From the NCBI GenBank assembly GCA_016218915.1, contig JACRCQ010000030.1:62001-126000 (forward strand): a DNA stretch of 64,000 bases, in the 5' to 3' direction. The notes beneath the pieces are model-generated. The model had not been told where the DNA came from. It saw nothing but the letters and a program-made list of their open reading frames with translations, and did not search any database. The translations under genes and the position numbers were made by a program. Numbering within the stretch: position 1 is the first letter of the stretch; the number at the start of each line of letters is the position of its first letter. Positions 27,859-36,138 of the stretch are shown here, in pieces. The DNA comes from Deltaproteobacteria bacterium (GTDB taxonomy: Bacteria > Myxococcota_A > Polyangia > Polyangiales > Polyangiaceae).

Positions 27859-29130
27859 ATGGCCCTACCCGGCTCCCTACGAACCTCGTTCGACCCCTCT
27901 CAAGTGCTCGGCATGGTCCTGGCCGGCGGAGAGGGAAGGCGGCTTGGGCCGCTGACGCTCGATCGCACCAAGGCAGCGGTGCCGTTCGGTGGACGCTACC
28001 GCCTGATCGACATCGTCCTGTCCAACATGGTGAACTCAGGCCTGCTTCGTCTCAAGATCCTCACCCAGTACAAGAGCGCCTCGCTGGAGGAGCACGTGGC
28101 CCGTGCGTGGCGCATGTCTCCCATCCTCGACAACTTCATCGAGACGATCCCGGCGCAGCAGCGCACCGGCAAGAGCTGGTTCAAGGGCTCGGTCGATGCC
28201 GTCTACCAGACGCAGCACGTGATCACCGACGAAGCGCCTGACATCGTCTGCATCTTCGGCAGCGATCACGTCTTCAAGATGGACATCCGCCAGATGATCG
28301 CAGTGCACCTGGACACCGGGGCTGACTGCACCATCGCGGCCATTCCCGTGCCTCGCCAGGAAGCCCGCGCCTTCGGGTGCATCGTGGCCGACGAGCGCGG
28401 CAAGGTCACAGGGTTCGTGGAGAAGCCCGAAGACCCCCCGCCCATGCCCGGACGCCCCAACTACACTCTGGTTTCCATGGGCAACTACGTGTTCAGCACG
28501 GCCGTGCTGCTCGAAGAGCTCGCAGTGGACTCCCGGGATTCCGGCTCGAGCCACGACTTCGGCCGCGATCTGGTTCCCGCCATGCATCGGGCCCGACGCC
28601 GCCTCCAGGTCTACGACTTCCTGCAGAACCTGATTCCGGGCGAGGACGAATACGAGCGTGGCTACTGGAGGGACATCGGAACGGTCGATGCCTTCTGGGA
28701 AGCGCACATGGATCTGAGCGCCGTGCATCCGCGGTTCAACCTGTACAACCGCCGATGGCCCATCCGCACCGGCCAGACCCATGATCCACCTGCCAAGTTC
28801 GTGTTCCGCGACGAGGCCAACGCCCGTGTGGGCATCGCGACCGACTCGCTCGTGGCAGAAGGCTCGATCGTATCAGGCGGACGCATTCACCGGTGCGTGC
28901 TCAGCCAGCGGGTGCGCATCAACTCGTTCAGCGAAGTCGAGGAGTCGGTGCTGCACGACGACGTGTCGGTGGGGCGACGCGCGCGGATCCGCCGCGCGAT
29001 CATCGACAAGGGAGTCGAGATCCCGCCCGAGGCCGAGATCGGCTTTGACCTTGAGAAGGACAAGAAGCGCTTCTGGGTGAGTCCGGGTGGGATCGTCGTG
29101 GTCGCCAAGGGCTCCACGCTGACACCCTAG
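27859..29130 (+). CDS. glgC: Glucose-1-phosphate adenylyltransferase (ADP-glucose pyrophosphorylase)
   Basis: This 423-residue enzyme makes ADP-glucose from ATP and glucose-1-phosphate, the committed step of bacterial glycogen synthesis. The N-terminal nucleotidyltransferase signature GGEGRRLGPLTLDRTKAAVP lies at about residues 23-42, with RLIDIVLSNMVNSG after it. The middle has the sugar-phosphate-binding region (FVEKPEDP) and YWRDIGTVDAFWEAH. A C-terminal left-handed beta-helix (about 300-410) has the hexapeptide pattern. Length and order are those of standard GlgC. No other glg gene lies nearby. The upstream 226 bases contain a C-rich run and no clear ribosome binding site. Confidence 0.93.
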   Translation: MALPGSLRTSFDPSQVLGMVLAGGEGRRLGPLTLDRTKAAVPFGGRYRLIDIVLSNMVNSGLLRLKILTQYKSASLEEHVARAWRMSPILDNFIETIPAQQRTGKSWFKGSVDAVYQTQHVITDEAPDIVCIFGSDHVFKMDIRQMIAVHLDTGADCTIAAIPVPRQEARAFGCIVADERGKVTGFVEKPEDPPPMPGRPNYTLVSMGNYVFSTAVLLEELAVDSRDSGSSHDFGRDLVPAMHRARRRLQVYDFLQNLIPGEDEYERGYWRDIGTVDAFWEAHMDLSAVHPRFNLYNRRWPIRTGQTHDPPAKFVFRDEANARVGIATDSLVAEGSIVSGGRIHRCVLSQRVRINSFSEVEESVLHDDVSVGRRARIRRAIIDKGVEIPPEAEIGFDLEKDKKRFWVSPGGIVVVAKGSTLTP

Positions 29131-29270
29131 CCGCCTCATCTGGAAAAGTCCGAAATATCGGCTCCCCAGGGCGGACAAACCCAGCAGCCCCCAAGCCTGC
29201 AGCGCATCCACCCCTGGCAGCGGGAAAGCGTCGTTGCTGCCGTGGTCCGCGCGCACTACGAACCGCTCCG

Positions 29271-29978
29271 ATGGCCCGTACGGTGATCGTCGGCGATGTG
29301 CACGGCTGTCGTTCCGAGCTGGAGCGACTGCTGAGCTACATCGGCGTCGGGCCCCAGGACCAGCTCATCTTCGTCGGCGACCTGATCGGTCGCGGCCCGG
29401 ACACGCTCGGCGTCGTCAAGCTCGTTCGCAAGCTCGGTGCCGTGGTCGTACGCGGAAATCACGAGCACAAGCTGCTGATGTACCGCGCTGCAAGGCAGCG
29501 CAAGCAGGCAGCTCCACGCGTCAGCCGCGCGCTGCGTGAAGTCTCGGAGCGCATCGGCGAGGGCCTGTCGCGATGGATGAGCGAGATGCCCTACTGGTTC
29601 GACGTGCCGGAGCACGGCGTGCGGGTGGTGCATGGCGGCATGGTCCCAGGGCGCAAGATCGAGGAGACAGAGCCTGGGTTGCTGGTGACGATCCGGGGGA
29701 TGACGCCGGAGGGTGACCCGACGACGGCGCGCGAGTGCCGCCTGTGGGGGGAAACGTATGCGGGCCCGCCGCACGTTGTGTTCGGACACAACGCAGGCAG
29801 GGCGCCGCAGATCCACGAATGGGCCACTGGGATCGACACAGGGTGCGTCTACGGCGGCAGCTTGACGGCCATGGTGCTGCTGCCTGGCGAGCAGGTCCCC
29901 TCCACGGAGCATCGCACGAGCGTTCTGGTCTCGGTTCCGGCTGCGCGGCAGTATTTCGGCGTCCATCGCCAGCCGTGA
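29271..29978 (+). CDS. Calcineurin-like metallophosphatase (bis-tetraphosphatase/PrpE type)
   Basis: This 235-residue protein carries the metal-binding motifs of the PPP-type phosphatase family in order: GDVHGC (residues 8-13), GDLIGRGPD (about 38-46), RGNHEHKLL (about 62-70), a middle HGG (about 121-123) and GHNAGRAPQ near 170. This pattern fits bacterial diadenosine-tetraphosphatases and PrpE-like Ser/Thr phosphatases, so either Ap4A hydrolysis or protein dephosphorylation is possible. It sits on the same strand between glgC and a TPR membrane protein, 140 and 45 bases away. Confidence 0.83.
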   Translation: MARTVIVGDVHGCRSELERLLSYIGVGPQDQLIFVGDLIGRGPDTLGVVKLVRKLGAVVVRGNHEHKLLMYRAARQRKQAAPRVSRALREVSERIGEGLSRWMSEMPYWFDVPEHGVRVVHGGMVPGRKIEETEPGLLVTIRGMTPEGDPTTARECRLWGETYAGPPHVVFGHNAGRAPQIHEWATGIDTGCVYGGSLTAMVLLPGEQVPSTEHRTSVLVSVPAARQYFGVHRQP

Positions 29979-30023
29979 TCTCGCCCGTTCCGCCAGAAGC
30001 GCGCGACGTGCTAACGTCCACTC

Positions 30024-30974
30024 ATGGCTAGCTCTTCCCGCTGCCGAAACCGCTTGCTTCGGGCCGTCGCGCCGATGGCTCTGGGTGTCGCCTGCTGTGC
30101 GGCGGCGCTCGCAACCCCCGGCCCTGCGTGGGCGCAGCACGCCAAGAAGCCGCCACCGCCGTCCGCAGCTGCATCGACGGGCAATCTTCTTCAGACAGGC
30201 CGCAACCTGTTTGAGGACCAACGTTACGAGGAGTCGATTCAGACTCTGTCGGCAGCCCTGTTGCGTCCCAACACCCCCAAGAAGGATCGCGTCGAGATCT
30301 ACCGTCTGCTCGCCTACAACTACATCGTGCTCAGCCACAGGGACGAGGCTGAAGCCGCGGTGCGTGGCCTGTACGCCTTGGATCCGGAGTTCGCGCTCGG
30401 CTCGAGCGAATCGCCGCGCTTCAAGGAGTTCTTCGCTGAGGTGAAGAAGAAGTGGGAAGCGGACGGCAAGCCAGGGCTCGTGACCGAAGAAGCGCCTGCC
30501 CCCAAGCCCGTGTCGATCAAGCACTCGTCGCCAGCGCAGCAGGAGCAGGGCCAGGAGATCAAGCTCACGGGCGAGCTCGATGATCCAGGCACGCGTACTG
30601 GCTCGGTGATCTTGCACTATCGCACCGGCTCCCAGGGGAAGTTCGAGAAGGTCGAAGCCAGGGTGAGCGACACGCGGTTCCGCACAACGATTCCCGGCGC
30701 TGCGGTCAAGCCCCCGTTGGTGGAGTACTACCTGGAAGCGCTCGACTCCAAAGGTCTGCCGATCGCCGCTCGCGGCGATGCGCTCGCCCCGCTTCGCATC
30801 GCCGTTCCGGCGCCTGCGGAGGGCGGCGGGCTGTTCTCGAGCCCGTGGTTCTGGACTGGCACCGGCGCCGTCATCGTCGGCGGCGTCGTGGCCGCCTTCG
30901 TGCTCACGCGCAAGTCGTCCGAAAGCGCCGGCCCTCCCACCAGCCGCGTGATCGTCACCGTAGGCCAACAGTAG
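30024..30974 (+). CDS. Exported TPR protein with C-terminal membrane segment
   Basis: This 316-residue protein has a signal peptide likely cut after GPAWA (residue 37) and a TPR-like region (about 52-140, GRNLFEDQRYEESIQTLSAAL). A beta-rich domain follows (about 165-255) that looks Ig-like. One membrane segment at about 275-297 precedes a short, positively charged tail, so it would sit in the periplasm anchored to the inner membrane. I do not recognise a specific family; the domain order resembles outer-membrane-assembly or secretion accessory proteins of Myxococcota. It lies 12 bases before prmA. Confidence 0.75.
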   Translation: MASSSRCRNRLLRAVAPMALGVACCAAALATPGPAWAQHAKKPPPPSAAASTGNLLQTGRNLFEDQRYEESIQTLSAALLRPNTPKKDRVEIYRLLAYNYIVLSHRDEAEAAVRGLYALDPEFALGSSESPRFKEFFAEVKKKWEADGKPGLVTEEAPAPKPVSIKHSSPAQQEQGQEIKLTGELDDPGTRTGSVILHYRTGSQGKFEKVEARVSDTRFRTTIPGAAVKPPLVEYYLEALDSKGLPIAARGDALAPLRIAVPAPAEGGGLFSSPWFWTGTGAVIVGGVVAAFVLTRKSSESAGPPTSRVIVTVGQQ

Positions 30975-30986
30975 TCTGCTGCTTCC

Positions 30987-31865
30987 ATGACCGACAAGCC
31001 GAACTCCGCACTCCCACGCTACCCGCGTGTCGTGATCGACGTGCCGCCCGACGATGCCGACGTCATGTCTGCGATGCTCTTCGAGCTGGGCGCTGACGGG
31101 GTGGAGGAGCGCGACGACGGAACGTTGCAGCGGGCGACGATGTCTGGATGCGTGACCCTGATCGGGAGCTTCGAGACGCACGCGGACGCGCTTGCCGCGG
31201 TGCAATCGCTGCCGCCCGAGCTATCGCCACGCATCGACGAAGTGATCGGCGACGCCTGGCGCGATGCGTGGAAGGAGCAGTTCCATCCCTTCCACGTGAG
31301 CCCGGGCATCGTGGTGTGTCCTCCGTGGGAGAGCTACGCTCCCCAGGGCTCCGAGCGTGTGCTCGTGCTCGAGCCGGGCCGAGCCTTTGGCACCGGCTTG
31401 CACGCGACCACCTCGCTCGTGGTCGGCGCGATCGAGCGTCACGCCGCCGAGATGGCCGGGCGCGAAGTCCTCGATGTGGGCTGCGGCACGGGCATCCTTG
31501 CGCTTGCGTCCCTGATGCTCGGCGCTTCCAAGGCGAGAGCGACCGACAACGATGCCGACGTGATTCCGGTCGTCGTGGAGAACGCGGAGCGAAACGGATT
31601 TGCAGGCCGCATCGAAGCAGACACGTGCGACGTGCTGCAGCTCCAAGGCGCCTATCCCGTGGTGGTGGCGAACATCGAAGCCCGCGTGCTGATCGGAATG
31701 GCCGCGCCGCTGTGCGCGCGCGTTGCGCCGGGCGGGCTCTTGATCCTGTCCGGCGTGCTCGACACGCAGAAGGACGACGTCGCGCAGGCGTACGCGCCCA
31801 TGCAGATGGAGCACGTGTCCCAGCGCGACGAGTGGGTGGCCCTGGAGCTACGGAAGGCGAGATGA
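30987..31865 (+). CDS. prmA: Ribosomal protein L11 methyltransferase
   Basis: This 292-residue SAM-dependent enzyme methylates ribosomal protein L11. The N-terminal substrate-binding domain covers about residues 12-110. Then LEPGRAFGTGLHATT (about 128-142) and the SAM-binding DVGCGTGILALAS (about 163-175) follow, both diagnostic of PrmA. The length matches the E. coli protein (293). Its stop overlaps the rsmE start by four bases (ATGA), so the two modification enzymes are coupled. The prmA-rsmE arrangement is common in bacteria. Confidence 0.92.
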   Translation: MTDKPNSALPRYPRVVIDVPPDDADVMSAMLFELGADGVEERDDGTLQRATMSGCVTLIGSFETHADALAAVQSLPPELSPRIDEVIGDAWRDAWKEQFHPFHVSPGIVVCPPWESYAPQGSERVLVLEPGRAFGTGLHATTSLVVGAIERHAAEMAGREVLDVGCGTGILALASLMLGASKARATDNDADVIPVVVENAERNGFAGRIEADTCDVLQLQGAYPVVVANIEARVLIGMAAPLCARVAPGGLLILSGVLDTQKDDVAQAYAPMQMEHVSQRDEWVALELRKAR

Positions 31866-32599
31866 GCGCGCTTCGTGTGCCCGTAGCAGGGTTGCACGTC
31901 GGCCTGCTCGATCTCGATGCCTTTGCATCCCACTACGTCTCCAAGGTGAATCGGCTCGGCGCAGGGGATCGCTTCGTGGTGTTCGACCCAGAGGCCCGGC
32001 TCGAGGCCGACGCGGTCGTGGTCAGGGTCTCGCGAAAGTGCGTCGTGTGCGACGTGACTGACGTTCGCGCAGCCAGGCTCGTGGCGCTGCGTCCGCTGTG
32101 GCTCCTGCAAGGGCTGAGCAAGGGCGAGCGGTTCGATCTTGCGGTACGCGATGCGACGGCGCTCGGCGTGACCGACATCGTTCCAGTGGGCTTGGCCCGT
32201 TGTGACGTGAAGCTTGCGGAGGCGAGCGAATCGAGGCGCTCGCGATGGGCGCGGATCGCAGCGGAATCGAGTCGCCAGTGCGGTCGCGGCGACGTGCCCA
32301 TGCTGCATCCCTACCTCGATGTGAAGCGCGCTCTTGAAATGGTGCCCCGGGGATCGGTCCGGCTCTGTCTGTGGGAGCTTGCAACGCGCCCGATCAGCCA
32401 GTTTGCGCAGCTCATCTCCACGGCGTCGTCGCTCGCCGTGCTCATCGGTCCGGAAGGGGGCTTGGACGAGGCGGAGGTGCAGCAGGCCCGGGATTCAGGC
32501 TTTGACGACGTGTCGTTCGGCCCGTTCATCCTGCGCACGGAGACCGCTGCGACCGCCGCGCTCGGCGCAGTTCGCGCGTTGTGGGGCAGGGATGGCTGA
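31862..32599 (+). CDS. rsmE: 16S rRNA m3U1498 methyltransferase RsmE
   Basis: This 245-residue SPOUT-class enzyme methylates N3 of U1498 in 16S rRNA. It has an N-terminal PUA-like RNA-binding domain (about 1-70) and a C-terminal knotted SAM-binding domain. The latter shows WLLQGLSKGERFDL near 80-93, ESSRQCGRG near 138-146 and VLIGPEGGLDEAEV near 196-209, followed by FGPFILRTETAATAAL; these are the family signatures. The ATG at 31862 overlaps the prmA stop. A much longer in-frame extension starts inside prmA and is a shadow. It is convergent with the cytochrome operon, five bases between stops. Confidence 0.92.
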   Translation: MSALRVPVAGLHVGLLDLDAFASHYVSKVNRLGAGDRFVVFDPEARLEADAVVVRVSRKCVVCDVTDVRAARLVALRPLWLLQGLSKGERFDLAVRDATALGVTDIVPVGLARCDVKLAEASESRRSRWARIAAESSRQCGRGDVPMLHPYLDVKRALEMVPRGSVRLCLWELATRPISQFAQLISTASSLAVLIGPEGGLDEAEVQQARDSGFDDVSFGPFILRTETAATAALGAVRALWGRDG

Positions 32600-32604
32600 A
32601 GGCT

Positions 32605-33378
32605 CTAGGGCTTGGCTGGAGCGAACGAGGCTTCTTCGACGATGAACTTGTAGGCGTAGCCAGAGCCGAAGTTCTTGTCGACTGCGACCTTGCCCTTGAC
32701 GACCACGACCTCGCCGACCCTCGCGACCTCGCTGCTGGTCACGAGCAGATCGTTGCTCTTGGCATCTGCGGTCCCGGTACCGTCCTGGATGTGGATCCAA
32801 TTGCGGTCCATGATGCCCGTGTTGACCTTGACGACCATGCCCTGGACCACGACCTGCTTGCCGTTGAGCTTCGTAGCGTCCTTGGCGATCTCCTCGATGC
32901 TGTAGGCGTTGGGCCCCTTGGCCTTGGCGACCTTGATGTCCTTGGGAACGGACGCGGCCGGCGTGGGATGCGGCGGCATGGCCATGTTCGCGTTGGCCCC
33001 GCCCGGGATCACGCCGAAGTAGATCACGTCGTAGTCCTTGTTGAGCGTGGGGCTGTGGAAGTTGCGCATCGGCATGGGACGGTCGACGGTCACCTGGTCG
33101 CCCACGGCGATGTTGGTCTTCGGCACGGCTGCCCACACTTTGCCGTTCGCGGTGTCGAGCTGGAGATAGGTGTAGTTCGCGACCTCGGTCGTCTCGAGCA
33201 CCTTTCCCTGCAAGGACGGGAGGGTAGGCCCACCCGGGCGCGTGCTGGCCGCTGGCGGTGATTCGACAGCAGGGGCCGAAGCAACGGGGATCGGTGCATC
33301 TGACGGCTTGGACTTGCAGCCGGCGGCTGCGATCGAGCCGGCGAGAGCGACGATGGAGAGAATCAGAGCGAAGCGCAT
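32605..33378 (-). CDS. OB-fold-like lipoprotein, last gene of the cytochrome operon
   Basis: This 257-residue lipoprotein (lipobox AAAGC, Cys21) has a Pro/Ala linker and then two beta-rich domains. Residues about 55-125 (LQGKVLETTEVANYTYLQL, GDQVTVDRPMPMRNF) and about 160-255 (LNGKQVVVQGMVVKV, MDRNWIHIQDGTG) resemble OB folds of the nucleic-acid-binding-like type that often accompany exported multihaem cytochromes. A strong AAGGAGGC ribosome binding site precedes the ATG at 33378. It is 61 bases downstream of the 12-haem lipoprotein gene on the same strand. A structural or haem-delivery role in the electron-transfer complex is inference. Confidence 0.77.
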   Translation of the reverse strand: MRFALILSIVALAGSIAAAGCKSKPSDAPIPVASAPAVESPPAASTRPGGPTLPSLQGKVLETTEVANYTYLQLDTANGKVWAAVPKTNIAVGDQVTVDRPMPMRNFHSPTLNKDYDVIYFGVIPGGANANMAMPPHPTPAASVPKDIKVAKAKGPNAYSIEEIAKDATKLNGKQVVVQGMVVKVNTGIMDRNWIHIQDGTGTADAKSNDLLVTSSEVARVGEVVVVKGKVAVDKNFGSGYAYKFIVEEASFAPAKP

Positions 33379-33439
33379 GGAGCCTCCTTGGCTGAGACCC
33401 GCGTGAAGTTGGGAACTCGGGCGGGGCTGAAGCAGACGA

Positions 33440-34492
33440 TCAACGGGTGTGGCAGTACTGGCACATCTCCGTATTGGACGGGGACAGGTTGCTGTGCCAG
33501 CCCGCAGGGTGCGGATTGCCACCGATGGCGCCACTCTTGTGGCAGCCGATGCAGTTGGTGGCAGGTCCCTGGTCATGGCAGGCAGCGCATTCGATGATCT
33601 GACGTCGCGCGGCGCGTCCGTGGAAGTCCGCACTGCCCGAGTCGCGGAGCCATCCAGGCTTGTCCCTGTGCGGCGAAGACGCATCCTTGCCGTTGGCGCT
33701 GACGTGATTGCGCACGTGGCACGAGTCGCAGCTCGAGGGCTGGTGACAGCGGACGCAGGCGGCAGGACGCGAGCGAGCCTCGATGGCGTGGCGCGAGACG
33801 AAGTCGGCACGGTGGCCGTACTCGCCCTTGATGTCGTCGAGCCTGCGCTGCTCGACCCGCAATCCGATCGACGTGTCGTGGCAGTCGCTGCAGAAGCTCT
33901 CGCTGTGGCAGGCCTGGCAAAGCCGCTGCTTGCGTGTCGCGTCTGCAGAGTGCCCACGGACGTAGTTCTTTCCGTGAGGCACGTCAGTGACGGGCCGAAG
34001 CTGGGCCAGCTTTGCAGGCGTGTGGCAAGCGGTGCAGCGAAGCCGATCGTAGTCTGCCTGGTGACAACCCTGGAGGCAGTCGGCCATGGCCGGCAAGAGG
34101 ATCGCAGGGTTGGACTCGCTCTCCGGTCCCACGTGGTGGCACCGTACGCATTGCCCGCTGATCCGTGGCAGGTGGCCTTTGTGAGAGAAGATGACGTGGT
34201 CGTAGTCCGGGTTGGTGCTGGTTATGTGCGATGGATCAAACGAATACTTCAGGCCAGGGCCCACGTTCTCGCTGTGGCACCGCTTACACAGGTCGTAGCC
34301 CGGGTGATGAAGCGAGCCCACGGCCGTGGATTCGGCCACCGCGTGGCAATGGGTACAGGTCAGTGCTCCACTCTTCAGATGCGCGGTGTGAGGAAAGCGT
34401 GGCTGTGCTCCCCCGGCTGCGCAGCCGAAGCTCACCAGGGCGAGCAGCAGGGCCGTCAGAAACAGCGTCACAAGACCGTTGTGCCGGCTCAT
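33440..34492 (-). CDS. Multihaem c-type cytochrome lipoprotein (about 12 haem sites)
   Basis: This 350-residue protein has a lipoprotein signal ending at VSFGC (Cys24). I count 11 CXXCH haem-binding motifs and one CX3CH (CLQGCH), plus free histidines that could be distal ligands. A GGGAGG ribosome binding site precedes the ATG, which overlaps the stop of the beta-barrel gene by four bases. In porin-cytochrome complexes of Geobacter, one cytochrome plugs the porin from the periplasm and another sits outside. This could be either, but its size and close coupling to the barrel fit the periplasmic plug. Haem attachment depends on a Ccm system not seen here. Confidence 0.87.
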   Translation of the reverse strand: MSRHNGLVTLFLTALLLALVSFGCAAGGAQPRFPHTAHLKSGALTCTHCHAVAESTAVGSLHHPGYDLCKRCHSENVGPGLKYSFDPSHITSTNPDYDHVIFSHKGHLPRISGQCVRCHHVGPESESNPAILLPAMADCLQGCHQADYDRLRCTACHTPAKLAQLRPVTDVPHGKNYVRGHSADATRKQRLCQACHSESFCSDCHDTSIGLRVEQRRLDDIKGEYGHRADFVSRHAIEARSRPAACVRCHQPSSCDSCHVRNHVSANGKDASSPHRDKPGWLRDSGSADFHGRAARRQIIECAACHDQGPATNCIGCHKSGAIGGNPHPAGWHSNLSPSNTEMCQYCHTR

Positions 34493-36138
34493 CGCGCACC
34501 TCCCGGCAGGTCGATGTCATAGCTGAATCGGGCTATCCCCTGCGTTTCGAGCTTTGCGAACGGCGTTTGCGACGCAAACCCTCCCAGCATCACCCTCCAG
34601 GGTCTTCCGGGCGCGGCGTACTCCACCGTGCCGGAGCCTACGGTGGACGAGTCCACACCGCGAATCGCCTGGTCGTAGAGATACTCGTACAGCTCCGCGG
34701 TTGCGGTGACGTGGATCGGCAGCAGGTAGGAGACCGAGCCGCGCACGCTGTGGTAGCCCGAGATCGGCTCTACCACTCGCTGGTAGCGCACCTGCGTGAC
34801 CAGCGCCTTTCTCGCCCCGAACGAGGCGCGCACCGTGCCGCCGAACCGGTTGCCCGAGGTCGAGTCGGTGAACCACTCGTGGTGCGCTGAGCCTGCAACG
34901 GACAAGTTGCGCAGCGCCTTCCACGTCAGCTCTCCGCCCGCCTCGGTGAACGTATCCATCGAGAACACGCTCAAGACCGAGGTGCGCGACAGGAACGCCG
35001 ATGGATCCGTTCGCAGGAAGTCGAGCGTTGCGCTCACCGGTCCAGGCGGCAGCACGTCCGCGTACCCGCGCGCGTCTGCCAGCTTGTAGCTGATGAGGTC
35101 GAACGAGGTCTGGCCTCCGAACGTCAGGAACGTGGCAGGCGACAAGTTCCCATCCAGGGCAGCCCACCTGCGGCCAAGCTCCCCGCGATCCCGCTCCTGG
35201 TGGATCGATGCTCCGATCGATCCCACGTTGTACGCCGAATAGGACAGGCGCCCGCCGCCGAGCCAGTACGATGTCGGGCTCGCAGAGGGCAGGGCAGCCG
35301 GGTTGCGCAGCAGCGAATCCGCACGCGAGCCGAGCAGGATGTACTCCGGCCTGGAGCCGAACCGCGGGATCACCGAGAACCCGGTGTACGCGTCTGCGCC
35401 GATCCCGTTCTTGAACCGCAGCCCCGTGGTGATCCCATCGAAGCGCGTGAACCGCGCAGCGCCGCCCGTTGCGACCTGTCGGCCCAGGGTCACATAGGCC
35501 GGCCCCAGCTCGCTGCGCACGTTGGCTGCCGTGAGATCGCCCGATACCCGATTGCCCTCTGCGGGCTCGATCGTGTTGAGCACACCCCACGCTGAAAGAC
35601 GCACTCCGATCGCATGCTTCTGCCAGGGCGCGTTCACGTCATCCACGCGCAGCGACGCGTACTCGTAGATCGGAACTTCGGTCTGCTGATCCTCGGGCGT
35701 GAACGATCCGGTGAGATACTTGGTCTGGAACAGTCGAAGGAACGTGCGCGAAGAGATGCTGACGCGATAGCCTTCGGATGGAATCGGACGGAACGACTGG
35801 GGCTCGGAGGGTGGCGGAGGCGGAGGGAACGCAGAAGACGAGAGCTTCGACTTGGGTCCCTTGGGCTTCTTGCCGCTTGCCGTGCTGCCCGGCGTGCCTG
35901 GAGGCGGGGTCAGCCCCGGCTCTTCTTCGCTCCTGGTGCTGCCCGGAGTTCCAGGGGGTGGCGTGAGCGGTGGATCGTCCGAGGGCGCTGCTGCGGGCTT
36001 GTCACCCGCAGGCTTGTCACCCGGCGCAGGTTGCTGCGAAAAGGCATCTGCTGCAACCAACGACATGGCCAGACCAGCGGCCGTCGCTGCCCACGTGGCG
36101 GTGCGTCGGGGCCTACTGGTTGAAGTCGACCTGGCCAT
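34489..36138 (-). CDS. Outer-membrane beta-barrel, porin of a porin-cytochrome complex
   Basis: This 549-residue protein has a signal peptide (cut near ADAFS, about residue 34). A Pro-rich linker carries a repeated TPPPGTPGST, and a Lys-rich stretch follows. From about 120 to the end, alternating polar/hydrophobic beta strands fit an outer-membrane barrel of some 18-22 strands. It does not look like a trimeric porin or TonB receptor. Its start lies 26 bases inside the upstream 15-haem cytochrome gene, and its end overlaps the 12-haem gene by four bases. That position is where Geobacter and related bacteria put the porin of an outer-membrane electron conduit; MtrB/OmbB-like function is inferred from context. 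Confidence 0.75.
   Translation of the reverse strand: MARSTSTSRPRRTATWAATAAGLAMSLVAADAFSQQPAPGDKPAGDKPAAAPSDDPPLTPPPGTPGSTRSEEEPGLTPPPGTPGSTASGKKPKGPKSKLSSSAFPPPPPPSEPQSFRPIPSEGYRVSISSRTFLRLFQTKYLTGSFTPEDQQTEVPIYEYASLRVDDVNAPWQKHAIGVRLSAWGVLNTIEPAEGNRVSGDLTAANVRSELGPAYVTLGRQVATGGAARFTRFDGITTGLRFKNGIGADAYTGFSVIPRFGSRPEYILLGSRADSLLRNPAALPSASPTSYWLGGGRLSYSAYNVGSIGASIHQERDRGELGRRWAALDGNLSPATFLTFGGQTSFDLISYKLADARGYADVLPPGPVSATLDFLRTDPSAFLSRTSVLSVFSMDTFTEAGGELTWKALRNLSVAGSAHHEWFTDSTSGNRFGGTVRASFGARKALVTQVRYQRVVEPISGYHSVRGSVSYLLPIHVTATAELYEYLYDQAIRGVDSSTVGSGTVEYAAPGRPWRVMLGGFASQTPFAKLETQGIARFSYDIDLPGGAR

Noticed and set aside
33379..33957. In-frame extension of the OB-fold-like lipoprotein upstream of its signal peptide
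   Set aside because: It overlaps the 12-haem cytochrome gene on the same strand in another frame; the lipoprotein has its own signal peptide and strong ribosome binding site at 33378.
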